A model generated the notes under the pieces. That model made no database searches. It was not told the DNA's origin and saw only the letters and a program-made list of their open reading frames with translations. A program made the translations under genes and the position numbers. From the NCBI RefSeq assembly GCF_003852235.1, contig NZ_CP027732.1, positions 5,704,001-5,768,000 on the forward strand: a stretch of 64,000 bases of DNA, written 5' to 3'. Numbering within the stretch: position 1 is the stretch's first letter; each line of letters starts with the position of its first letter. This document shows positions 1-9,173 of this stretch, in pieces. The DNA comes from Pseudomonas sp. R4-35-07 (GTDB taxonomy: Bacteria > Pseudomonadota > Gammaproteobacteria > Pseudomonadales > Pseudomonadaceae).

Positions 1-2664
1 GCCCAGCAAGGCATCGCCGCTGGCACCGACCATGGCGCTGACCTGCACATACAGCGCGTTCATGTCCGATAGCAGGCCGTCGATCGCCGCCGGCTCGCCC
101 TCGTTTTTGCTGACGATGCTGTTGAGTTCGGCAAAGTGCGCCGTGACCGGGTCATCCGCAGCCGCAGGCGCGTTGGCGCTCGCTTGCTCCTGGCCGAGCA
201 GGCTGCCCAGGCGCTCCTTGAGCTTGTCGACACCGCCCTCCACCGGCACGCCCTTGGCGGCCAATTGGCGCTCTTCGGCTTGCAGGTCGGTCTCCCTGGC
301 CACCGCCACCAGCAGCTTTTTCAGCGGCGAGGTCGGCCCGGAGATCACGCGCAGCACATCGGCCGCCTGGGCCACGCTGGTGATCGGCACAAAGTCGATG
401 TCTGCCAGCAACGCATCCCATTGGCGCTGGTAATCCTGGAAATACAAGCGGCGCACATCGGCGGCCAGGCTCACCACGTTCTGTTGATCGGCCTGTGCCT
501 GGCCGAGCACCCATTGTTCTTCGGCCAGGGTACCGGTCTGGTTCAGGCTGCTCAGCAAAAAGCCCTGGCGATAGCCCTTGGCGGTGAAAAACCCGCTCAG
601 CGGTTCGCCCAATGGCTTGCCGCTCTTGCGGCTGAACACCAGCGCAGCATCGCGGCCGGCGGCTTCGTTGAGGCGAAAGTCCGGGATGCCGTCGGGCAGT
701 TTCTGACGCTTGACCCGGTCGTAGACGCGCTGGGCCACCGGCAGTTGTTGCAGTTGACGGCGCAGGTCATCGATCAGGCGTGGGTCAAGGCGCGCATTCG
801 GTGGGTGGCGGTCAAACAGTGCCTGCAAATGCCCGGTCAACGCCTGGCGCTGATCGGCCGGCAGGTCGCGTGGCAGGTTGCGGTCCCAGTCGAGGGCGAT
901 CCAGGCCTTGATGAAGTCCGGGTCGTAGTGCTCGCTGTCGGCCAGCATCAGGTAGGCCTTGAGGCCTTCGTAGAGAAAGTCCGAGTTGCCGCCGCCATGC
1001 AATTGTTCTTCGATGCGCGTGACCAGGCGCGGCGCGAACACCGCGATCAGCAACTTGCGATAGACGCTCGCGGACTCGGCTTCGAGCATGTCGCCCTGGT
1101 ACAGCCCCAGCCCTTCGGACCAGCTCGGCGAGTCACCCGCCAGGTTCTTCACCGCGTTGAGCAGCGGCAGCACGGCCAAGACTTCACGCTGCGCCGGGCT
1201 GAGGTTCTGCACGGCCTGGCCCAGGGGCGCGACCTTCTGATCGACCTGGGCGATATACGCCTGGTTGGCGCGATAACTTACCCACCACAGGCCGCTGACC
1301 ACCACCACGGTGGCCACGGTGGCGGCCAGCACACCCCGGGCGATCCACTTGCGGCGGCGCTCGACTTTCGGGTTCACCCCTACCAGGCCACGCTCGGCGA
1401 ACGCCACGGCGGTGAACAGCTTTTCGATGAAGTAACTGCGCCCGGTGCCGCTCTGGCGCGCCAGGTGCTGACGGTCCAGGTTCATGCTCTGGGCCATGGC
1501 GCCGATCAGGCGGTCAATCGGGCTGCCTTCCTGGGTGCCGCTGGTGAAGTACACGCCGCGCAACAGCACGCGCTCTTCGAAGGCGTTGGGTTTGAACACG
1601 CCTTCGAGGAAGCTTTGCAGGCAGTCTTTCAGCGCACCGAACTGTTGCGGGAAGCCATAGATCAGGTCGCGGCGCGCCGGGTCGCGCTCTTGTTGCAGGC
1701 GTTCCACCAGGCGCTCGTTGAGGCGTTGCTCCAGGCCGGCGAATTCGCTCTGCAGATGGGCCAGCGGGCTGTCGCTGTGTTTGCCGTCGTCCAGGGCAAA
1801 GGTCATGCCCCACACCTGGGCGCGGTCTTCCTTGCTCAGGTTGTCGAAGAACTCCATAAAGCCCGGCACCAGGTCGAGCTTGGTCAGCATCAGGTAGATC
1901 GGGAAACGCACCCCCAGCTGGGTGTACAGCTCCTGGATACGCAAGCGAATCGCGGCCGCGTGGGCGGCGCGTTCGGCGTCGGTGCCGAGCAGCAGATCCG
2001 AGAGGCTGATGGCAATGAACGCGCCGTCGATGGGGCGGCGTGAACGCTGCTTTTTCAACAGGTCAAGAAAGCCCAGCCATGCGGCCTTATCGACCGTGGA
2101 GTTGCTGTCCTGGGTGGTGTAGCGCCCGGCGGTGTCGAGCAAAACGGCCTGGTCAGTAAACCACCAGTCGCAGTTGCGCGTGCCGCCGACGCCGCGCACC
2201 GCACCGGCGCCCAACTGCGCAGCCAACGGGAAGTGCAGCCCGGAATTGACCAGCGCGGTGGTCTTGCCCGAACCCGGTGGGCCGATGATCACGTACCACG
2301 GCAGCTCATAGAGATTGCGGCGTTCGTCGCCACCCAGCTTGGCTTTCTTAAGCAGCGCCAAGGCCTCTTCCATGCGCTGGCGCAGGGTGCTGAGCTCTTC
2401 GGCAGTGGCGACGCTGTTGGGGTCGACCGGGGTTTCTGCGGCCAGGCTGCGCATGACTTCGGCGGCCTGACGGCGCGCCTGGATGATGCGCAGCACGCGA
2501 TAGGCGATCCACAGCGCAAACACCAGGATGATCAGCGCCCAGCGGCGCCCTTCCGGCACCAGCACATCGAGCAACGGCCCGACGAACCAGATGATCAAGC
2601 CCAGGGCGATCAAACCCAGCACGGGGATCACCCAGCGAATCATGAAACTGAACAACGCCTTCAC
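1..2664 (-). CDS. tssM: Type VI secretion membrane-complex protein TssM (IcmF), C-terminus cut by window edge
   Basis: TssM is the large inner-membrane/periplasmic protein that, with TssL and TssJ, forms the trans-envelope channel on which the baseplate docks. The frame is open for 888 codons to the left edge, so roughly the last quarter of a typical TssM (about 1150-1200 residues) is missing. Two hydrophobic N-terminal segments are followed by a Walker A motif (GPPGSGKT, near residues 127-134) and a DTAGRY motif, as in IcmF proteins that keep an intact P-loop. I chose the GTG at 2664 because its GTGA overlaps the tssL stop. An internal ATG at 2643 is the alternative. It is last in the visible leftward operon. 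Confidence 0.95.
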   Translation of the reverse strand, partial: MKALFSFMIRWVIPVLGLIALGLIIWFVGPLLDVLVPEGRRWALIILVFALWIAYRVLRIIQARRQAAEVMRSLAAETPVDPNSVATAEELSTLRQRMEEALALLKKAKLGGDERRNLYELPWYVIIGPPGSGKTTALVNSGLHFPLAAQLGAGAVRGVGGTRNCDWWFTDQAVLLDTAGRYTTQDSNSTVDKAAWLGFLDLLKKQRSRRPIDGAFIAISLSDLLLGTDAERAAHAAAIRLRIQELYTQLGVRFPIYLMLTKLDLVPGFMEFFDNLSKEDRAQVWGMTFALDDGKHSDSPLAHLQSEFAGLEQRLNERLVERLQQERDPARRDLIYGFPQQFGALKDCLQSFLEGVFKPNAFEERVLLRGVYFTSGTQEGSPIDRLIGAMAQSMNLDRQHLARQSGTGRSYFIEKLFTAVAFAERGLVGVNPKVERRRKWIARGVLAATVATVVVVSGLWWVSYRANQAYIAQVDQKVAPLGQAVQNLSPAQREVLAVLPLLNAVKNLAGDSPSWSEGLGLYQGDMLEAESASVYRKLLIAVFAPRLVTRIEEQLHGGGNSDFLYEGLKAYLMLADSEHYDPDFIKAWIALDWDRNLPRDLPADQRQALTGHLQALFDRHPPNARLDPRLIDDLRRQLQQLPVAQRVYDRVKRQKLPDGIPDFRLNEAAGRDAALVFSRKSGKPLGEPLSGFFTAKGYRQGFLLSSLNQTGTLAEEQWVLGQAQADQQNVVSLAADVRRLYFQDYQRQWDALLADIDFVPITSVAQAADVLRVISGPTSPLKKLLVAVARETDLQAEERQLAAKGVPVEGGVDKLKERLGSLLGQEQASANAPAAADDPVTAHFAELNSIVSKNEGEPAAIDGLLSDMNALYVQVSAMVGASGDALLG

Positions 2665-3950
2665 TCGACGCCCTCCGCCAATACGGTGATTTCAACCCGA
2701 CGATTGCGGGCACGGCCTTCGGCCGTACTGTTGGTCGCCAACGGCTCGGTGTCGCTGCGGCCTTCGGCGCTGAAGCGCTCGGCCTGGCCAGTCTTGGCCG
2801 CAAGGATTTCCAGTACCGACTTGGCCCGCGCTTCGGACAGCGCCCAGTTCGACGGGAAGCGCAGCGTGGCAATCGGACGGTTGTCGCTGTGGCCGGTCAC
2901 CCGCACCTGGCCCTTGACCTTGCGGACCGCGTCGGCGATGCGCAGCATCAGCGGCTGGTAGTCATCGACGATGCTGGAGCTGGCGGACGCAAACAGTTCA
3001 TCACCACGAATTGTCACCACCGAGCGATCAACCTTGTCTTCCACGGCCACGCGGCCGGCCTTGATGTCTTCGGCCAGAAACCCGGCCAGACGCGGCCGTT
3101 CGATCACTTTTGGCTGCGCCACCGGACGGTCGATGGCCTGCACCGGGATCTCGCCCAGGGCATGGATATTCTTGAACACAGGTTCAGCCTGCGACGCCAG
3201 CAGCATGCGCAGGCCAAACAGCAACGCCAGCAGCAGCGCCAGGCCGATCGCCACGGCAATCCACGGCGGCATGAATTGCGCCAGGCGATCGCGGGCCACG
3301 GTCACGCCGCGCCAGTGCGGCGACAGCTCACGCTCGTGCTCGCCCCGCGCAGTGCGAATCGCGGCCGCGGTGCGCTCGCGCAAGGCTTCCAACTGGCTGC
3401 GCCCGTCGGTCATCACGCGGTAGCGGCCTTCGAACCCCAGGCACATGCACAGGTACAACAGCTCCAGCAGGTACAGGCGTTCCCGTGGGCTTTGCAGGCA
3501 GTGGTCCAGTAATTGGAAGACCTTTTCGCCGCCCCAGGCTTCGTTGTGTACGGTGATCAGCAAGCTCTGTTTGCCCCAATCGCTGGTGCTGCCCCAGGGC
3601 GTGCTCAATACGGCTTCATCCAGGGCAGTGCACAGCGCGTAACGGGCCAGCAGCACTTCGTTACGCGCCACACCGGCGGCTTCGGCGCGCTCTTCGAATT
3701 GGCGCAGATAGGCCAACAACTGCGCGCGCAGGCTGGCTGGCGCCGGGTGCGCGATGGTGTTGCGCAACCGCGTCAGCAAGGCCAGCAGCGGGCCGGCGGC
3801 GCTTTCCAGCGGGTTCAGGCCCTGGCTTTTGCCGGTGAGCATCGGCGCGGCCGGCATCGACAAGGGCGCCGGCTCCGCACGCGCAGGTTCCGGCGCACGG
3901 CCGCCTGGGCGCGGCATGAACTGAGTGCGGTCATCATCATTGGGATGCAT
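2661..3950 (-). CDS. tssL: Type VI secretion protein TssL (DotU/IcmH) with OmpA-like domain
   Basis: TssL anchors the T6SS membrane complex in the inner membrane and contacts TssM and the TssK baseplate adaptor. The 429-residue protein has a proline-rich N-terminus, the DotU cytoplasmic helical domain (about residues 40-200), one transmembrane helix (WIAVAIGLALLLALLFG), and a periplasmic C-terminal OmpA/MotB peptidoglycan-binding domain (GHSDNRP, NWALSEARA, NRRVEI). This is the extended 'specialised' TssL that binds the cell wall itself. It lies 6 bp after tssK and overlaps tssM by 4 bp, which suggests translational coupling. Confidence 0.96.
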   Translation of the reverse strand: MHPNDDDRTQFMPRPGGRAPEPARAEPAPLSMPAAPMLTGKSQGLNPLESAAGPLLALLTRLRNTIAHPAPASLRAQLLAYLRQFEERAEAAGVARNEVLLARYALCTALDEAVLSTPWGSTSDWGKQSLLITVHNEAWGGEKVFQLLDHCLQSPRERLYLLELLYLCMCLGFEGRYRVMTDGRSQLEALRERTAAAIRTARGEHERELSPHWRGVTVARDRLAQFMPPWIAVAIGLALLLALLFGLRMLLASQAEPVFKNIHALGEIPVQAIDRPVAQPKVIERPRLAGFLAEDIKAGRVAVEDKVDRSVVTIRGDELFASASSSIVDDYQPLMLRIADAVRKVKGQVRVTGHSDNRPIATLRFPSNWALSEARAKSVLEILAAKTGQAERFSAEGRSDTEPLATNSTAEGRARNRRVEITVLAEGVE

Positions 3951-3956
3951 CGCGGT

Positions 3957-5291
3957 TTATCCTCGGATCGCCCAGAAGGCCAGGTTCAAACCCGGGAACT
4001 GCCCGGCGATGTGGAAGGCGAAACCGCCGGAATTGCTCAACTGCTGCCAGTGCTCGCTGCCCCGGTCTAGCTCGTAATAGGTGCTGCCCGCGTGATACGG
4101 CAACTGGCGTGGCGCCACCGGCAACGGCAGCAGGCCAATGCCCGGCAACTGCAGGTTGACCAGGTCGCGGATGTGCTCCACCGAGCCGACCTTGCTCTGC
4201 TGGCCGAAGCGCGCACGCAGGGTTTCGCCGGGCACGTCGGCACGCACCACGAGGATGAAGCTGGCGTTGTCGAGCAGGGTCTTGTCGGCCAGCATCGCCA
4301 CGTGGATGCCGTAGGCCTTCTCCACAATCGGGATCGGCGTGGCCTTGCTGTCGATCAGCATCGACAGCGCTTCGCGCAGGGCCGCCATCACCGGGGCGAA
4401 GCTCAGGGCCAGGTCGTCGTGCTGGTAGTGCGGGTATTCCTGGGGGCGCCGGCCGGAGGTGGAAAACGTCGAAAACTCACCGGCAAGGCTGACCAGCTCG
4501 CTGAAGAGGCGTTCCGGGTGCAGCGGGCTCAACTGGCTGAAGTGCTGGATCAGCGGCTGGGCGCGATTGACCAGTTGCAGCAGCATGAAGTCGGCGATTT
4601 CCGAAGCGCCACCAGCACCCGAGGCCACCACACGACCGGCCAGGGCTTCGCCACGTTGGTGCAACAGGCCGAGCAGTTCACTGCGAAATGCGCTCAGCGG
4701 TTTGCTCGCGGCCACGTCCAGCACCGGCGGAATGTAGCTGTCATCGAGCACCAGTGCGCGGTCGGCGCGCTTTTCCTTGATGCGCACCAGGCCAATGGCG
4801 GCGTAGTCGCTGATGCCGTCCTGGGCGGTCAGCAAACGCAACGCCCGCGAGCCCACGGCCACCGGCGCGCGGTTTTCGAAGGGTGCGTTGTCGTCGCGCA
4901 CTTCACGCACCTGGCTCACGTAGCGCGCAGCTTCGAGGGCCTCGCCGGCATCCACGGTGTCACGCGCGCCGGCGCGTTTGAGCGGCAGGGCCAGGTACAC
5001 CAGGCCGTCGCGCAGGTTATCGTCGATATTCAGCGGGCTCGGCGCCAGGTCGTCCTGGGGAATATTGAATGGCGTGCCGTCAGGCAACAGGCCACGCGCC
5101 GACACAATGGCCAGCTTGCCCTGGGCGAGCAGGCCCTGGTCGATCAGCAACTCGGAAAACCCCCAGGCGCCAGCGGACAGGGGACGACTGCGGGCGTCGA
5201 TCAGGTTTTCCAGGTAACGGTCATGCTGCTGGAAGTGCTGCGTTCCGATGAACATGCCTTCCGACCAGACCACGCGATTGTTCCAGGACAT
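3957..5291 (-). CDS. tssK: Type VI secretion baseplate adaptor TssK
   Basis: TssK trimers connect the TssEFG baseplate wedge to the TssLM membrane complex. The 444-residue product begins MSWNNRVVWSEGMFIGTQHF, the characteristic TssK N-terminus, and is of normal family length with no signal peptide. It lies between tssJ (18 bp upstream) and tssL (6 bp downstream) in the leftward operon. The ATG at 5291 follows a purine-rich GGAGCC stretch. Assignment rests on the highly recognisable N-terminus and on operon position. Confidence 0.96.
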   Translation of the reverse strand: MSWNNRVVWSEGMFIGTQHFQQHDRYLENLIDARSRPLSAGAWGFSELLIDQGLLAQGKLAIVSARGLLPDGTPFNIPQDDLAPSPLNIDDNLRDGLVYLALPLKRAGARDTVDAGEALEAARYVSQVREVRDDNAPFENRAPVAVGSRALRLLTAQDGISDYAAIGLVRIKEKRADRALVLDDSYIPPVLDVAASKPLSAFRSELLGLLHQRGEALAGRVVASGAGGASEIADFMLLQLVNRAQPLIQHFSQLSPLHPERLFSELVSLAGEFSTFSTSGRRPQEYPHYQHDDLALSFAPVMAALREALSMLIDSKATPIPIVEKAYGIHVAMLADKTLLDNASFILVVRADVPGETLRARFGQQSKVGSVEHIRDLVNLQLPGIGLLPLPVAPRQLPYHAGSTYYELDRGSEHWQQLSNSGGFAFHIAGQFPGLNLAFWAIRG

Positions 5292-5309
5292 GGGGGCTCC
5301 GATTGCTTG

Positions 5310-5819
5310 TTAGTGGGCTGGGCTGGCGGGGGTAGCCACGACGTCTGCGCGCACAGCACGCACATCGAGGCTGATCTGATATTCGGTGTATTGGCGCGGC
5401 GGCACGTTGATAACGGTGCGCCATTGCGCGCGGTCCAGCTCGCGATAGCCCACCAGCAGGCCGATCTGGCGCGTGGCCGGGTCGAGATCGCGCTGGATGC
5501 TCAGCTGTTGGCCGGGCTGAATCACCACTTCGTCCTGGTCGAGCAGGTCCAGGCCAAGGGTGGATTGCGCACGATCAGCCAGGGCGAAGTAATCGGAGCG
5601 GGCGAAGGTGGCGGCGTTTTTCAGCTCGAAAATACGCACCCGTACCGGGGCGGCCTGGCCGTTGGCGCCGGGGTTGAGCCCGGCAATCGCGTGAAAATGC
5701 AATTCGACGGCAGCCGTGTCCGCTTCAGCCTCGGCGGCGGCTTCGGGCTTGACCGCGTCCTTGGCACACGCCGCCAGCAACAGCGCGGTGGCGGCTACAA
5801 GTAAAAACCTGGGAATCAT
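5310..5819 (-). CDS. tssJ: Type VI secretion lipoprotein TssJ
   Basis: TssJ is the outer-membrane lipoprotein of the T6SS envelope complex and binds the periplasmic tip of TssM. The 169-residue product starts with a lipoprotein signal peptide ending in LLAAC, so Cys18 would be the acylated residue. Asp+2 (the outer-membrane avoidance signal) is absent: the residue after Cys is Ala, consistent with outer-membrane sorting. The rest reads as a small beta-sandwich domain (AELHFHAIAGLNPG, RIFELKN). It lies between fha and tssK. Confidence 0.93.
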   Translation of the reverse strand: MIPRFLLVAATALLLAACAKDAVKPEAAAEAEADTAAVELHFHAIAGLNPGANGQAAPVRVRIFELKNAATFARSDYFALADRAQSTLGLDLLDQDEVVIQPGQQLSIQRDLDPATRQIGLLVGYRELDRAQWRTVINVPPRQYTEYQISLDVRAVRADVVATPASPAH

Positions 5820-5875
5820 CCTGCGTCCTCAATGACGTGCTTAGCTATCCGTTTTATCCATCAGTGCGACGCGGT

Positions 5876-7204
5876 TCAGCGTCGCTGTCGTACGCTGTGC
5901 TCTTCGTAGGCCCGGCTGAATTCGCGGCCGAACAGGTCCTGGAAATCTTCCTGGGCCTCGCGGGAAATAGTGTTGTAAAGCTCGGTGAATTGCTGCCAGT
6001 ACTGGGCCTGGCGCGAGCCGTTGAAAATACTCGAGAGGCCAGCGGGCTTGCCCATGCGCTCTTCCAATTGCGCCGGTTCAAAGCGCAGCAGCAGGTGCTT
6101 GAGCGCGGCCTCCACGCCGGCCATCACCGCCAATTGGTGGGTGCGCAGGTCGTCGAAACTGTCACGTACCGCGACATCAGGCGCCATAAACGCCTGGTTG
6201 CCGTGACGAAGCAGCAGCAGTAACGCTTCGTCGGCATTCGGGGCGAATTTCAACGGGTTGTTTTCGGCGGGGCGGATCATGGTTTGCTGCATGCGAAATT
6301 CGCCCTTGAGGCTGGCGCGGGCACGCAATACGTCGATCAGGCCTTCGACCATCAGCCTGTAGCTGCGGCCGATGCTTTCCATCTGGGCGCAGGCAGCGGC
6401 CTGGTCCAGGCGCAGCTGATCGAGGCCGGCACCGCGCAGGAAGGCTTGCAGCAGGTCGGGCTGTGGCTGGGCGTCGCCGACAGGGCGCGCAACAGGCTCA
6501 ACCACGGGCGGCGGTTGGGGAATCGGCGCGGGAGCTGGCGCAGCATTGATGAGCGGCGCGGGCGCGTCGCCAAACGGGTCCCAGTCTTCGGGAATCACCG
6601 AACCTTGCACCATCGGTGTGTCGGCAACCGGCACGGCGACCGGCGCCGGCGCACGGAAGTCGTGCTGCTCGGACGGCACATGGTCCGCCACGGTGGGCGG
6701 TGGCACGGCGGCGGGGCTGAGAAAGTCGAACAGGTCCGGCAGGGTTTCCATCGACGAGGCGCCATGGAACTGCGGCGCGATCATTGGCGTCGGCGCGGGC
6801 GGGCTCGCCACCGCGCCCATCAGCGCTTCAAAGCTGTTCGGCGACTCACCGGCAAACGGCTGGCTGTCGACGGCCTGCACGTTGAAATCAATACGCGCCT
6901 GGATTTCGTAATCGCCGATCCGGATCAGCTCGCCATCCTGCAGCGGCTCGCTGTTACCCCGGCGCAAACGGATACCGGCGTTAACCAACTCCACGCCGTT
7001 GGTGCTGTTATCGGTCAGGTAATAACGGCCATCTTTGTATTGAATAATGCAATGTTGGGAGGAGACGAGGCGCTCGGGGTCGGGCAGTACCCAGTCGTTT
7101 TCCGAACTGCGGCCGATCGCCATCGAGCCCTGGTTCATGGACTTTTCGGAGCACTGCCCAGGGGTAATCTTGTGATAACTAGTGATAGTCAAACACAGCG
7201 ACAT
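5876..7204 (-). CDS. fha: Type VI secretion FHA-domain scaffold protein (TagH/Fha)
   Basis: FHA proteins of T6SS clusters recognise phosphothreonine and take part in threonine-phosphorylation control of assembly. The N-terminal FHA domain (about residues 15-90) shows GRSSENDWVLPD, VSSQHC and TDNSTNGV. A proline/alanine-rich linker follows (to about 260), then a helical C-terminal domain typical of TagH (LLLRFEPAQLE, YWQQFTELY). I chose the ATG at 7204 (442 residues) because AAGGAGG lies 5-6 nt upstream; an in-frame start 13 codons earlier lacks this. It is the first gene of the leftward operon. No PpkA kinase or PppA phosphatase is visible in the window; they may lie to the left. Confidence 0.93.
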   Translation of the reverse strand: MSLCLTITSYHKITPGQCSEKSMNQGSMAIGRSSENDWVLPDPERLVSSQHCIIQYKDGRYYLTDNSTNGVELVNAGIRLRRGNSEPLQDGELIRIGDYEIQARIDFNVQAVDSQPFAGESPNSFEALMGAVASPPAPTPMIAPQFHGASSMETLPDLFDFLSPAAVPPPTVADHVPSEQHDFRAPAPVAVPVADTPMVQGSVIPEDWDPFGDAPAPLINAAPAPAPIPQPPPVVEPVARPVGDAQPQPDLLQAFLRGAGLDQLRLDQAAACAQMESIGRSYRLMVEGLIDVLRARASLKGEFRMQQTMIRPAENNPLKFAPNADEALLLLLRHGNQAFMAPDVAVRDSFDDLRTHQLAVMAGVEAALKHLLLRFEPAQLEERMGKPAGLSSIFNGSRQAQYWQQFTELYNTISREAQEDFQDLFGREFSRAYEEHSVRQRR

Positions 7205-7593
7205 CTTGCCTCCTTGCTGATACATCGCGCGCGGTCGATCCAAGGGCTACGCTTGCCTGGATACTCCGTCAGGTCGTGGGGACGACCGTCTAAATCTGCA
7301 ATTGCCAGCATGATCGCTGATCTTATCTGGCTTGCATGACAAAAATCCTCTGCGGGCGCACGGTTCGACCCACCAGTCGCGCAGGTTGTTAAACACCGCA
7401 CATCTGTCACAGAGGGCGAATAGCTTACCTTGACAAGGCATAAGTACTACACCAAAAATGCACAACTTCTTGAACATCAATGATGGCACGATAGTGGCAC
7501 TCTGATGGTATCACCAAGAACATGCAAAGTTCACCGCGCAACTAATGCATGCATTGCCCGGCATCTAACGGGCTGATAGGGAGATCGAACTCA
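7205..7593. promoter_or_regulatory. Divergent control region between the two T6SS operons
   Basis: This 389-bp gap separates the fha start (leftward) and the tssA start (rightward) and must hold promoters for both operons. It is AT-richer than the flanking genes. The rightward side carries a sigma-54-like site (separate entry). For the leftward side I found only a weak GG-N10-GC candidate on the minus strand around 7358-7373. No gene of convincing composition lies in the gap; short open frames on either strand look like chance. Confidence 0.6.
7484..7499 (+). promoter_or_regulatory. Sigma-54-like promoter for the tssA operon
   Basis: The sequence TGGCACGATAGTGGCA matches the RpoN consensus TGGCAC-N5-TTGC closely: a perfect -24 block and one mismatch in the -12 block (TGGC for TTGC). 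The GG and GC dinucleotides are separated by exactly 10 bp. The predicted transcript would start near 7510, about 85 nt before the tssA start. RpoN control is known for several Pseudomonas T6SS clusters. No enhancer-binding regulator is encoded in the window, so the activator would be elsewhere. Confidence 0.55.
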
Positions 7594-8610
7594 GTGGATG
7601 TGCCATTGTTGCTCACCGCCGTTTCCGCGTCCTCGCCCTGTGGCGAAGACATGGAATATGACGCGCAATTTCTGCAATTGGAACGTGATGCCAAGGGCCA
7701 GCCTGAGCGCAGCATGGGCGATTCGATCCTGCCCGCTGAGCCACCCGAATGGCGCAGCATCCAGCAGCAGAGCCTCGACTTGCTGCAGCGCAGCAAAGAC
7801 CTGCGCATCACCCATTTCCTGCTGCAAAGCTCGCTCGCCCTGCAAGGCGTGGTCGGGCTGGCCGACGTCCTGACCCTGATCGATGCGTTATTGCGCCAAT
7901 ACTGGGCCGACCTGCACCCGCGCCTGGATGCCGATGACGATAACGACCCCACCGTGCGCATCAACGCGCTGTCCGGCTTGACCGGCGACACCACGATTCG
8001 TCTGCTGCGCGAGAGCATCCTCACGCGTTCGCGCACCTTCGGCCCGGTGAGCCTGCGCGCCGCGTTGAACGCCAGCGGCCTGCTGAGTTTTCCCGATGAA
8101 CAACTGGGCGCCCAGCAACTCAACGCCGCGTTCCTCGACAGCGACCCGGAGCAACTGCAGGCCACCCGCGACGCCTTGAGCGCGGCGCGTGCCGCCTGCG
8201 AAGCCATCGAACAACAGGTCAACGAGCAGGTCGGTTCCGCCCGGGGCGTGGACCTCAGCGCGTTGAAACAGCCGCTCAAGCAGGCCTTGCAACTGCTCAA
8301 CCAAGCGGTGCCAGGCACCGACAGCAGCAGCGAACCCGAGGCCGTCAGTGAAGACAAAGCTCCCTCGGTGGACTACGCCGCCCCCGCAGCACCCCGTCCT
8401 GCCGGCGATATCGCCAGCCGCGATGAGGTGCTGCGCAGCCTCGACAAAATCCTTGCGTATTACACCCGGCACGAGCCTTCGAGCCCGCTGCCGGTGCTGT
8501 TGAACCGCGCGAAGAATCTGGTGCACGCCGATTTCGCGGCCATCGTGCGCAATCTGATTCCCGACGGCATGTCCCAATTTGAAAACCTGCGCGGCCCGGA
8601 CAGCGAGTAA
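7594..8610 (+). CDS. tssA: Type VI secretion cap/initiation protein TssA (ImpA family)
   Basis: TssA proteins carry an ImpA N-terminal domain and control baseplate priming or sheath polymerisation. The ImpA_N signature is seen near the start (SSPCGEDMEYDAQF, then QWxxLHPRLDADDDNDPTVR-like residues at about 105-130). A short C-terminal region (EVLRSLDKILAYY, NRAKNLV, FEN) resembles short-class TssA. I chose the GTG at 7594 (338 residues) because GGGAG lies about 10 nt upstream and homologues begin with DVPLLL; the in-frame ATG at 7549 would add 15 untypical residues. It heads the rightward operon, 54 bp before tssB. Confidence 0.92.
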   Translation: MDVPLLLTAVSASSPCGEDMEYDAQFLQLERDAKGQPERSMGDSILPAEPPEWRSIQQQSLDLLQRSKDLRITHFLLQSSLALQGVVGLADVLTLIDALLRQYWADLHPRLDADDDNDPTVRINALSGLTGDTTIRLLRESILTRSRTFGPVSLRAALNASGLLSFPDEQLGAQQLNAAFLDSDPEQLQATRDALSAARAACEAIEQQVNEQVGSARGVDLSALKQPLKQALQLLNQAVPGTDSSSEPEAVSEDKAPSVDYAAPAAPRPAGDIASRDEVLRSLDKILAYYTRHEPSSPLPVLLNRAKNLVHADFAAIVRNLIPDGMSQFENLRGPDSE

Positions 8611-8664
8611 GCCGCCGGACCGTGCAGTAACAACACCGTCGCTCAAGCGACCAGGAGCAGCAAC

Positions 8665-9171
8665 GTGGCGAAGCAAAGTTCTCAGAAATTCATCGCGCGC
8701 AACCGCGCGCCTCGAGTGCAGATCGAGTACGACGTCGAGCTCTACGGCGCCGAGAAAAAGGTCCAGCTGCCCTTCGTCATGGGCGTGATGGCCGACCTCG
8801 CCGGCAAGCCTGCCGAGCCGCTGGCACCCGTGGCCGACCGCAAGTTCCTTGAAGTGGACGTCGACAACTTTGACTCCCGCCTCAAGGCCATGCAGCCACG
8901 CGTGGCGTTCCACGTACCCAATGAGCTGACAGGCGAAGGCAACCTGAGCCTGGACATCACCTTCGAAAGCATGGACGACTTCAGCCCGGCCGCCGTGGCG
9001 CGCAAGGTCGATTCCTTGAACCAGCTGCTCGAAGCCCGCACCCAACTGGCCAACCTGCTGACCTACATGGACGGCAAGACCGGCGCCGAAGAAATCATCA
9101 TGAAGGCGATCAAGGACCCGGCACTGCTCCAGGCACTTGCCAGTGCGCCCAAGCCTGCAGGGGAGCAGTAA
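8665..9171 (+). CDS. tssB: Type VI secretion contractile sheath small subunit TssB (VipA)
   Basis: TssB and TssC form the contractile sheath around the Hcp tube. The 168-residue product has the typical TssB layout: a basic N-terminus (SSQKFIARNRAPRVQIEYDV), the LPFVMGVMADLAG segment, the VDNFDSRLKAMQPR segment, and a C-terminal helical region. Translation starts at a GTG (8665) with AGGAG 8 nt upstream. The stop is 2 bp before tssC, as expected for stoichiometric co-translation. Confidence 0.97.
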   Translation: MAKQSSQKFIARNRAPRVQIEYDVELYGAEKKVQLPFVMGVMADLAGKPAEPLAPVADRKFLEVDVDNFDSRLKAMQPRVAFHVPNELTGEGNLSLDITFESMDDFSPAAVARKVDSLNQLLEARTQLANLLTYMDGKTGAEEIIMKAIKDPALLQALASAPKPAGEQ

Positions 9172-9173
9172 GC

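Noticed and set aside
136..2043. Rightward 635-codon open frame over tssM
   Set aside because: It is the antisense shadow of tssM. Its histidine/glutamine-rich, low-complexity translation is typical of the opposite strand of GC-rich genes, and there is no family resemblance.
1..2664. tssM as a truncated pseudogene
   Set aside because: The frame is open to the window edge, so the missing C-terminus is a boundary effect. The same holds for oadA at 64000.
7358..7373. Sigma-54 promoter for the fha operon on the minus strand
   Set aside because: Only the GG-N10-GC spacing fits; most other consensus positions mismatch, so I did not list it as a site.
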